A DNA stretch of 64,000 nucleotides from Ruminococcus sp. (lineage in GTDB: Bacteria; Bacillota; Clostridia; Oscillospirales; Acutalibacteraceae), in assembly GCA_023665555.1 (NCBI GenBank), contig JAMPDR010000005.1, forward strand, positions 1 to 64,000, read 5' to 3'. Position 1 is the first letter of the stretch, and the number at the start of each line of letters is the position of its first letter. Shown one piece after another: positions 57,797 to 64,000 of this stretch. A program made the position numbers and the translations under genes. The notes below the pieces were generated by a model. That model saw only the letters and a list, made by a program, of their open reading frames with translations. It was not told where the DNA came from and ran no database searches.

Positions 57797-57825
57797 TTGA
57801 CAAAATCAAGTATTGGTGTTATAAT
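57797..57825 (+). promoter_or_regulatory. Perfect consensus promoter for the aldolase-domain gene
   Basis: TTGACA (57797-57802), 17 bp and TATAAT (57820-57825) match the consensus fully, about 58 bp before the ATG at 57883. Confidence 0.85.
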
Positions 57826-57882
57826 ATCACCCACTAAGGCGCTTTAAAGTATTAAAGTGTAAAATACAGAGGTGTACAATCT

Positions 57883-58860
57883 ATGGAAAAAAGAAAAGGT
57901 AATCTTATGACCGTCAGAACCGACATTAAGGTTGTTGACGCAACAATACGCGACGGCGGTCTGTGCAACAATTTTGAATTCACCGACGAGTTCGTCACTG
58001 AACTTTACAAGACGAACATCAAAAGCGGCGTTGATTATATGGAATTCGGCTATAAAGCCAGCAGACAGCTTTTTAACGAAGAAGACTACGGCAAGTGGAA
58101 ATTCTGCAAAGAAGAAGATCTTCGTGCAATCGTCGGCGACAATGTTTCTGACATGAAAATCGCAGTTATGGCCGATGTAGGCAGATGCGATTTCAGAACC
58201 GATTTCCTTCCCAAAAGCGAAAGTGTTATCGACATGGTTCGCGTTGCCTGCTATATTCATCAGATTCCGTCAGCAATTGAAATGATTGAATATTTCCATG
58301 AACTTGGATATGAAACCACATGCAACATCATGGCAATTTCTCAGGCAAACTCAAATCAGATTGATGAAGCTCTCGACATGCTTTGTCAGTCAAGCGTTGA
58401 TGTTATCTATCTTGTTGACAGCTACGGCTCACTCTACCCCGAAAATGCATCTGACTTTGCAAAGATTTATATTGATGCAGCAGAAAAAGCAGGCAAAAAG
58501 GTTGGTTTCCACGCTCACAACAATCAAAATCTTGCTTTCGCAAACACAATCGAAACCTTATCTTACGGTGTATCTTATCTTGACGCAACTGCACAGGGCA
58601 TGGGCAGAGGTGCCGGCAACTGCGCAATGGAACTGCTTCTCGGATTTTTGAGAAACCCGAAATATAATCTTTACAGTTTGCTTAGATTCATTGAAAAATA
58701 CATGCTTCCGCTGAAAGAGCAGGGCATCGTTTGGGGTTATGACCTTCAGTACATGTTCACAGGTCAGCTTAACCGCCATCCAAGAGAAGCAATCAACTTC
58801 ACAAATGCCAAAAGAAATGATTACTGCGAGTTTTACAAATCACTGCTTGATAATGATTGA
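57883..58860 (+). CDS. HMGL-like aldolase-domain protein
   Basis: The 325-residue protein has a TIM-barrel of the HMG-CoA-lyase-like family: VVDATIRDGGLCNNFEFTDEFVTELY (D-x-T-x-RDG), VDYMEFGYKAS, YLVDSYGSLYPE, VGFHAHNNQNLAFANTIE (metal His pair) and LDATAQGMGRGAGNCAMELLLGFL. This subgroup resembles 4-hydroxy-2-oxovalerate aldolase-type proteins annotated only as aldolase-catalytic-domain-containing. The divalent metal site appears intact and the substrate is unknown. Strong promoter, AGAGGTG RBS and a 10-bp-stem terminator (58935-58962) enclose it. Confidence 0.87.
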   Translation: MEKRKGNLMTVRTDIKVVDATIRDGGLCNNFEFTDEFVTELYKTNIKSGVDYMEFGYKASRQLFNEEDYGKWKFCKEEDLRAIVGDNVSDMKIAVMADVGRCDFRTDFLPKSESVIDMVRVACYIHQIPSAIEMIEYFHELGYETTCNIMAISQANSNQIDEALDMLCQSSVDVIYLVDSYGSLYPENASDFAKIYIDAAEKAGKKVGFHAHNNQNLAFANTIETLSYGVSYLDATAQGMGRGAGNCAMELLLGFLRNPKYNLYSLLRFIEKYMLPLKEQGIVWGYDLQYMFTGQLNRHPREAINFTNAKRNDYCEFYKSLLDND

Positions 58861-58934
58861 TTTTGTTAATATGCGTTTTAGCTTATGAATTATGTTCAAG
58901 TTATGATACCGCAGAGAAAATAACATAAACATTT

Positions 58935-59187
58935 AAAGGAACTGTCAATCGGCAGTTCCTTTAAGACTGTCGATAAAGGCGCATGAACGTGCACAAAGAA
59001 ATAAATGGGAGTAAAGGTATTCTTTTAAGAGATAAATTCTGCCATCTAATTCAGCGACAAAGTATTAAACTGTGCCGCTGAATTTTGTGCACTTGTCGTT
59101 TTTCTCCCTCTCGTAGTACCTTTGTACGGCTTCGAGTCGAAGAAAACGGCATCCTGCACCTTTCTCAACAGTCTTTTTTTGTTGCCA
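58935..59187. other. Terminators and intergenic region upstream of thiN stop
   Basis: AAAGGAACTG...CAGTTCCTTT (58935-58962) ends the aldolase-domain gene. AATTCAGCG...CGCTGAATT (59048-59084) is a second stem that may terminate thiN on the minus strand. The remainder shows no ORF. Confidence 0.65.
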
Positions 59188-59802
59188 TCACTTAATCTCA
59201 GACATGATAATTAAAGCGCCATCTTTGACTTCGATATATGATTTTTTTCCGAGAAATTCGTTGCTGACTGCCATCGGGAAAGTCGATTTAAGTGTAAAGT
59301 CACTCACTTCATATTTAAGTCCGCTTATCGTAATACCGCGGCTTTCGGGTATAAACGAAAAGACAGATATCATTCCGCTTTCAGTTTCATCATAATCAAC
59401 TCGCGAATTCTTAATTGCAGTGATTTTATATCCACAGCCTATAAGCGTTCCGATTGCATCTTTTTCGCAAAGATACATCAAAAGCTGTATGTTAGCATAG
59501 GTGTGATCCAATCTTCCGCCGAGCATACCATACATGATAAAATCTTTATATCCGCGCTCAAGGCCGCAGTTGACTGCAAGAAGTGAGTCTGTTTCATCTT
59601 TTTCAGTCGGATGTACTATCACGTTTTCTCCTTTCGGAACACGTCCGAGTGAGTCAAAATCTCCAACAAACAAATCAGGTGTGATCCCATTCCTTTCAGC
59701 GGCATCCGCACCGCCGTCAGCACAGATAACAAAATCATCGGCTCTTTTTTCTATATTAATCACATCGGACTCACCTGCTCCGATAATATAGCAAATTCCC
59801 AT
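59188..59802 (-). CDS. thiN: Thiamine pyrophosphokinase
   Basis: The 204-residue protein has the TPK catalytic domain ICADGGADAAERNGITPDLFVGDFDSLG (Mg-ATP Asp cluster), HPTEKDETDSLLAVNCGLERGYKDFIMYGMLGGRLDHTYANIQLL, and the C-terminal thiamine-binding domain (ISVFSFIPESRGITISGLKYEVSDFTLKSTFPMAVSNEF...). It makes thiamine diphosphate from thiamine and ATP. Monocistronic; no TPP riboswitch is visible upstream. Confidence 0.95.
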   Translation of the reverse strand: MGICYIIGAGESDVINIEKRADDFVICADGGADAAERNGITPDLFVGDFDSLGRVPKGENVIVHPTEKDETDSLLAVNCGLERGYKDFIMYGMLGGRLDHTYANIQLLMYLCEKDAIGTLIGCGYKITAIKNSRVDYDETESGMISVFSFIPESRGITISGLKYEVSDFTLKSTFPMAVSNEFLGKKSYIEVKDGALIIMSEIK

Positions 59803-60024
59803 TTTACTTACCTCTTCATTTACGCATTACTTATAAATTAAGGAGTATCCCAAATACGGAGTTTAATTTGTGTTTCCCCGTCTGCGGCGCGAAAACACAC
59901 GGCAAATAAATTCTCGCAGTGACTACTCCCATAAATTATAACATGACACAATAGTTTTTACAAGGTTGTACTTATGTGGAAAATTTCATATATATCAACT
60001 ATCGAAACATACTGAGGTGAAAAC
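59803..60024 (+). promoter_or_regulatory. alsT-type promoter region
   Basis: TTGTAC (59966-59971), 17 bp and TATATA (59989-59994) lie before the AGCS start at 60025 (GAGGTGAAAAC). Before this are heptamer-like TTACGCATTACTTATAAATTA and TTAAGGAGTATCCC traces, and a GGCGCGAAAACACAC segment, of the intergenic repeat family. Confidence 0.45.
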
Positions 60025-61746
60025 ATGCTCGAAACTTTAAACAGCATCATCAACAAATTAAATTCAGTCGTCTGGGGTGTGCCCACAATTGCAATTCTCA
60101 TCGGCACGGGAATATTTTTCACTGTGATTTTGAAATTCTTCCAATTTTCAAAAATGCGTCTTTGGCTTGACAACACCCTTTTTGCAATTTTCAAAAAGAA
60201 TGATGTCAGAAATACTAAGGACAAATCTGCAATCAGTCAGTTTCAGGCAGTTTCAACCGCTCTTGCCGCAACAATCGGAACAGGCAACATTGCAGGTGTT
60301 GCAACCGCAATATCCGCAGGCGGTCCCGGTGCAGTGTTCTGGATGTGGATTTCCGCATTTTTCGGCATGATGACAAGCTATGCAGAAAACACACTCGGAA
60401 TATATTACAGAAAAAAGAACGCAGACGGCGAGTGGTCAGGCGGTCCGATGTATTATATAAAAGACGGCCTTAGCAGGAAAAAGCATATCGGGAAAATCGC
60501 AAAACCGCTTTCAATAGTTTACGCTCTGTTTCTCATTGGAGCGTCGTTCGGCATTGGCAACATGACGCAGGCTAATTCAATCTCTGATTCGCTTCATACA
60601 TCGTTCGGTGTTTCGGTTTATATCACCGCGGCAGTACTTGCGGTTATCACTCTACTTGTAATTTCAGGCGGTATTAAGAGAATCGGCAATGTTACGGAAA
60701 AGCTTGTTCCGTTCATGGCACTTTTTTATATCGCCGCAACGTTGTGGATATTTCTTTCAAATTTCAATTTTATTCCATACGTATTTGGCTCAATTTTTTC
60801 AAATGCATTTTCATTCAAGGCGGTTTTCGGTGCAGCAGGCGGCATCGCGATAAAAAAATGCATTTCAATGGGATTTCGAAGAGGTATATTTTCAAACGAA
60901 GCCGGCCTCGGTGCATCGGTAACAGTCGGTTCATCTTCAAATATCAGAGAACCTGCTGAGCAAGGTATGTGGGGTATTTTCCAAGTTTTTGTTGACACTA
61001 TGATAGTCTGCACTATGACGGCATTTGTTCTGCTTTCCACTCAGGTTGATGCAAAGCCGCTTGATAAAGCACTGGAAAATATATCCACACAAACGCAATA
61101 TGTATGCATAAAGTCAGACGATACATCAGACGGCGGCAAAGTCATGCTGACCGACATTGAAGCAAGCGAGGTCATTCAAAAAAGCGCAGACGGTGAAACT
61201 TACACCGCTATGGCAAACGGCAAACAGTTCGGTGTTCAACTCAAAGGCAATGGTGATTACTCCTACACCAACATTATGGCTCTGACGGGAATTGCCGACA
61301 AAAACGGTGAGATCACTGACATCAAGCTTGAAAGTGTTGACGGTGTTTCGCTCATCACCCTTGCTTTTTCACAGCAATTCGGCAGTGTGGCGGCAATCAT
61401 GCTTTCGGTTGCAATCGCGCTGTTTGCATTCTCAACGATTATCGGCTGGTCATTCTACGGCACAAAGGCAATTGAATACCTGTTCGGCAGAAAAGCTGTC
61501 GGTATCTACAGAATTATTTTTGTTGTGATTGCATTTGTGGGAGCAGTTGCCAAACTGAATATTGTTTGGGGAATCTCTGATGTTTTCAACGGATTAATGG
61601 CAATACCAAACCTTATTGCATTGTTGGCTCTTTCCGGCACAGTAACAAAGATTACTAGGAACTATCTCAGACGGCAAAACGGAGAGAACATCACACCGAT
61701 ACTTTCTGCTGATGAGGTTATACAGTTTGAGATGGAAATGAAATAA
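60025..61746 (+). CDS. Sodium:alanine symporter (AGCS family) with large insertion
   Basis: The 573-residue protein has the AGCS core with about ten membrane helices and the signatures VSTALAATIGTGNIAGVATAISAGGPGAVFWMWISAFFGMMTSYAEN, GPMYYIKDGL and RRGIFSNEAGLGASVTVGSS. Most relatives are about 440-490 residues. The extra length is a hydrophilic block at about 345-440 (KPLDKALENISTQTQYVCIKSD...VQLKGNGDYSY...GEITDIKLESVDGVS) between two late helices. It takes up alanine or glycine with Na+; the block could be a regulatory outer or inner domain. Confidence 0.92.
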   Translation: MLETLNSIINKLNSVVWGVPTIAILIGTGIFFTVILKFFQFSKMRLWLDNTLFAIFKKNDVRNTKDKSAISQFQAVSTALAATIGTGNIAGVATAISAGGPGAVFWMWISAFFGMMTSYAENTLGIYYRKKNADGEWSGGPMYYIKDGLSRKKHIGKIAKPLSIVYALFLIGASFGIGNMTQANSISDSLHTSFGVSVYITAAVLAVITLLVISGGIKRIGNVTEKLVPFMALFYIAATLWIFLSNFNFIPYVFGSIFSNAFSFKAVFGAAGGIAIKKCISMGFRRGIFSNEAGLGASVTVGSSSNIREPAEQGMWGIFQVFVDTMIVCTMTAFVLLSTQVDAKPLDKALENISTQTQYVCIKSDDTSDGGKVMLTDIEASEVIQKSADGETYTAMANGKQFGVQLKGNGDYSYTNIMALTGIADKNGEITDIKLESVDGVSLITLAFSQQFGSVAAIMLSVAIALFAFSTIIGWSFYGTKAIEYLFGRKAVGIYRIIFVVIAFVGAVAKLNIVWGISDVFNGLMAIPNLIALLALSGTVTKITRNYLRRQNGENITPILSADEVIQFEMEMK

Positions 61747-61756
61747 ATATAACCAC

Positions 61757-61785
61757 TTGATTGCGACCTGAATTTATGATATAGT
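61757..61785 (+). promoter_or_regulatory. Promoter of the ArsC/Spx-DUF896-kinase genes
   Basis: TTGATT (61757-61762), 17 bp and TATAGT (61780-61785), about 30 bp before the next ATG. Confidence 0.6.
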
Positions 61786-61816
61786 ATTAAGCAGTAACAC
61801 GGCGAAAGGATACATC

Positions 61817-62161
61817 ATGAATATTCAGATTTACGGAACATCAAAATGTTTTGATACAAAAAAAGCGCAAAGATATTTTAAAGAACGCGGAATCAAGTTT
61901 CAGTTCATTGATCTTGCAAAATACGGCATGAGCAAAGGCGAATACAACAGCATCAAAACGGCTCTGAAATGCAAACTCGATGACCTTGTTAATGAAAAAT
62001 CAAAAAAATATGACAGTTCATTCATCAAATATCTGGCATCGGAAGAAGCAAAAGAAGAAAAGCTTCTTGAAAATCAGGAACTTTTTAAAACACCGATCGT
62101 CAGAAACGGCAAAAAGGCAACAATCGGATATCAACCGGATGTCTGGAAAGAATGGGAATAA
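61817..62161 (+). CDS. ArsC/Spx-family protein
   Basis: The 114-residue thioredoxin-fold protein has IYGTSKCFDTKKAQRYFKERGIKFQFIDL with a single N-terminal Cys (CFDT). It continues SKGEYNSIKTALKCKLDDLVNEKSKKYDSSFI and ends LFKTPIVRNGKKATIGYQPDVWKEW. Spx has CxxC and classical ArsC has further catalytic Arg residues, so this is the third, less studied subgroup often annotated arsenate reductase family. The reducing partner is unknown. A CGAAAGGATAC RBS precedes the ATG. The DUF896 gene follows after 19 bp. Confidence 0.88.
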   Translation: MNIQIYGTSKCFDTKKAQRYFKERGIKFQFIDLAKYGMSKGEYNSIKTALKCKLDDLVNEKSKKYDSSFIKYLASEEAKEEKLLENQELFKTPIVRNGKKATIGYQPDVWKEWE

Positions 62162-62180
62162 AGGAGATACAAAAGTTAAT

Positions 62181-62396
62181 ATGGTAACACAGGAACAAAT
62201 CAACAGAATCAATGAGCTTTCGCGTAAATCAAAAACACCGGAAGGTTTAACTGAGGCTGAAAAAGAAGAGCAAAAGATTCTTCGTCAGGCATATGTTGCC
62301 GCATTCCGTGAAAGCCTTGTTTCAAACCTCGAAAGCACTTATATTGTTGACGAGCACGGAAACAAAAGAAAAGTTCAGCGCAAAAAGAAAAAATAA
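62181..62396 (+). CDS. DUF896/YnzC-family protein
   Basis: The 71-residue protein matches YnzC (DUF896): TQEQINRINELSRKSKTPEGLTEAEKEEQKILRQAYVAAFRESLVSNLESTYIVDEHGNKRKV, with a basic RKKKK end. YneA/YnzC-type proteins are small helical hairpins of the SOS region in Bacillus; function elsewhere is unknown. AAGGAG lies 14 bases upstream, longer than usual spacing. It sits between the ArsC-like and kinase genes on one transcript. Confidence 0.92.
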   Translation: MVTQEQINRINELSRKSKTPEGLTEAEKEEQKILRQAYVAAFRESLVSNLESTYIVDEHGNKRKVQRKKKK

Positions 62397-62421
62397 TCAT
62401 ACTCAAAAAGGGGTTGGTTTT

Positions 62422-64000
62422 ATGACAATAGAAAAACTTCGTAATTTTGAACCGCTGTTTGGCTCATGGTACGTTGAAAATATGGTTGCTCAAGGCAGAA
62501 GTTCTGTAATTTATCGAGTCAGCCGAACCGAAAACACTGACACACAGTATCTCGGACTGAAAACAATCAGATTTCCCAGAAGTGAACAGGATTTCAACCG
62601 AGTTATGGCTTCGGGCAAATATGAAACTCCGTCACAATATCTTGATGTTCTTGAGAGCAGCCTGAAGAAAAACATGGATAAAATGATGTTTCTTCGTGCC
62701 AACACAAACATCGTGAGATTTGACAATTATCAAATCGTCAGAGAATTTAATTGTTTCTATGTTATAATCCTCATGGAGTTGCTGACACCGCTTAGTGATT
62801 ATCTTTCACTCGATAAGATCAACACAGGTGAAATTGCAAAAATGGGATCAGATCTTTGCAAAGCACTTGCGGGTTTCCGTCAGGCAGGAATCATGCACAG
62901 AGAAGTAAAACCCGAAAACATTTTTGTTGATAAAGACGGTAACTACAAACTCGGTGATTTCGGCATCGCATCGGTCGATTCAGTAGGCGATAAGGTTGAG
63001 GAAATTTCAACTTATCTTGCACCCGAAGTACTTCGCAGTGAGACCAACGACTATTGCTCTGACATATACTCGCTCGGTGTTCTGATGTATAAATTTATGA
63101 ACAATAACAGGATGCCGTTTTTGCCGGACTTCCCTGCCCCGATTTCTCCGGCAGACAGACAACGTGCTTTTGAAAGACGCATGAGCGGTGAACTTTTGCC
63201 GAAACCTGCCAACGCTGATCTCCCGCTTGCAAAAATCATTTTTAAAGCGGCCGCTTTCAAGTCCGAGGACAGATATGCTGACCCAAGACTGCTTGACAGC
63301 GATCTTCAAAGATACATACTTTCATCAGGCATCGACACAGGCATTGATCAGACTCAGGTGATACCGCAGGTTAACGGATACCGCGTTGCAAACGACGCTG
63401 ACATTCATTTTGATTCATATACATCTGATTCAGATGATGACTCACGCGCAAGAGATGAATATTCCGATGCATTCAATGATGACGACGAGGACGATGAAGC
63501 AGATAACGCTGAAAAGAATAAAAAATTGCTCATTCTTATCCCGATTCTTGCAGTAGTGCTTATCATAGTGTTTGTTTTTGTATTCAAAGCTGTGACAGGC
63601 GGCAAAGAACCTGAAACCACAGTGGTAACAACCGAAGAAACAAGCATTACAACAGTGACAACAACAGAACCTGTTACTACCGTTGTTATTACCACCACCG
63701 AAGCACCTACCACAACAACTGAGCCGACTACAACGGAAACTACAACAGAAGCACCGACTACCACCGAGGCTCCGACAACAACCGAACCGCCTACCACCAC
63801 CGAGCCAACAACGACTGAACCCGAAACAACAGAACCAATAACAGACCCGGCTCCGCTTTATGTTATTTCAAAGCACAGCGATGGTGACACGGCAAATAAC
63901 GGCAAAACATACATTGATGTATCAACCGCATCAGCAAGTAAAAATGTTAAGAAAGCCTTGATTCAAAAAGTCACCGTAAGACTTGACGATATCGGTACTG
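62422..64000 (+). CDS. Membrane serine/threonine-kinase-like protein, runs off window
   Basis: At least 526 residues are present, starting at the ATG at 62422. The kinase domain (about 10-290) has a weak glycine loop VAQGRSSVIYRV, the Lys in LGLKTIRF, HREVKPENIFV at 159-169 and YKLGDFGIAS with the DFG Asp at 179. The catalytic Asp of HRD is Glu here (residue 161). An acidic linker (335-365) leads to one membrane helix (about 367-391). An extracellular Thr/Glu/Pro-rich stalk follows (about 396-475, repeats of TTTEAPTTTEP), then the start of an outer domain. Activity is uncertain. Confidence 0.9.
   Translation, partial: MTIEKLRNFEPLFGSWYVENMVAQGRSSVIYRVSRTENTDTQYLGLKTIRFPRSEQDFNRVMASGKYETPSQYLDVLESSLKKNMDKMMFLRANTNIVRFDNYQIVREFNCFYVIILMELLTPLSDYLSLDKINTGEIAKMGSDLCKALAGFRQAGIMHREVKPENIFVDKDGNYKLGDFGIASVDSVGDKVEEISTYLAPEVLRSETNDYCSDIYSLGVLMYKFMNNNRMPFLPDFPAPISPADRQRAFERRMSGELLPKPANADLPLAKIIFKAAAFKSEDRYADPRLLDSDLQRYILSSGIDTGIDQTQVIPQVNGYRVANDADIHFDSYTSDSDDDSRARDEYSDAFNDDDEDDEADNAEKNKKLLILIPILAVVLIIVFVFVFKAVTGGKEPETTVVTTEETSITTVTTTEPVTTVVITTTEAPTTTTEPTTTETTTEAPTTTEAPTTTEPPTTTEPTTTEPETTEPITDPAPLYVISKHSDGDTANNGKTYIDVSTASASKNVKKALIQKVTVRLDDIGT

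Noticed and set aside
59803-60024. TPP riboswitch upstream of thiN
   Set aside because: No CTGAGA or ACCTGATC-type TPP aptamer elements are seen on the minus strand.
63405-63800. 131-aa minus-strand ORF rich in Val/Ser
   Set aside because: It is the antisense shadow of the Thr/Glu/Pro-rich stalk of the kinase gene (ACN codons read as GT-rich).

Overview
The window reads as a chromosome segment of a low-GC, Gram-positive gut-type Clostridia, most likely an Oscillospiraceae/Ruminococcaceae relative. The evidence is the gene content (VanRS-like two-component pair, MocR regulator, CotH and choline-binding-type surface proteins, FeoAB, YnzC/DUF896, L10 leader), the strong AGGAGG ribosome binding sites, consensus TTGACA-17-TATAAT promoters, and Thr/Glu-rich linkers in exported proteins. 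No species can be named from the sequence alone.

Layout. 0-10 kb: lone MazF-type toxin, a TVP38/small membrane protein/GT8 operon, a two-component system, a nitroreductase, an alpha/beta hydrolase with a MocR regulator, UPF0340 and metA (homoserine O-acetyltransferase). 10-19 kb: a phosphoesterase/GPH symporter/HAD phosphatase operon, pnp and rpsO, a lipoprotein, two tRNA-Ser genes, and a 41-codon gene between a perfect promoter and a strong terminator. 19-30.6 kb: an aldo/keto reductase, then a roughly 10.2-kb island. The island is bounded by an 11-bp direct repeat that matches the 3' end of guaA. It carries a tyrosine integrase, an Xis-like protein, MobC, a rep'-mob' deletion scar, TnpV, a DpnII-type restriction-modification cluster with two methylases and two nucleases, and a GHKL-ATPase/DUF4325/membrane-protein cassette. 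Two island genes are each interrupted by a single in-frame stop.

30.6-41.4 kb: guaA and purA (GMP and AMP branches of purine synthesis), a 1752-residue exported protein combining a NAGPA-like and a purple-acid-phosphatase-like enzyme with cell-wall-binding repeats, and a CotH-kinase surface protein with an XRE regulator. 41.4-47.8 kb: ribosomal and transcription genes (rpmG-secE-nusG-rplK-rplA, and rplJ-rplL with an L10 leader). The two blocks are separated by a PadR-controlled group. 47.8-64 kb: an orphan WapI-like protein, feoAB, a type I toxin-antitoxin-like locus with a frameshifted toxin, and assorted metabolic and membrane genes. These include hemolysin III, iron-dependent ADH, CarD, cyclophilin, an aldolase-domain protein, thiN, an AGCS symporter, an ArsC/Spx-like protein and DUF896. 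The window ends inside a membrane Ser/Thr kinase whose HRD motif reads HRE.

A second layer runs through the intergenic regions. There are dispersed 40-bp elements bounded by TGCGG/CCGCA, heptamer-periodic arrays (TATTACY, TAGGAAT/GAGGAGT, TGCTTAA), and mini-hairpins with GNA triloops such as GCGAAGC. Several genes end inside these repeats. The main candidates for undescribed biology are the ATPase/DUF4325/membrane cassette in the guaA island, the 41-aa protein, the mini-hairpin/heptamer repeat family, and the toxin-antitoxin locus. Function for all of these is inference from sequence.
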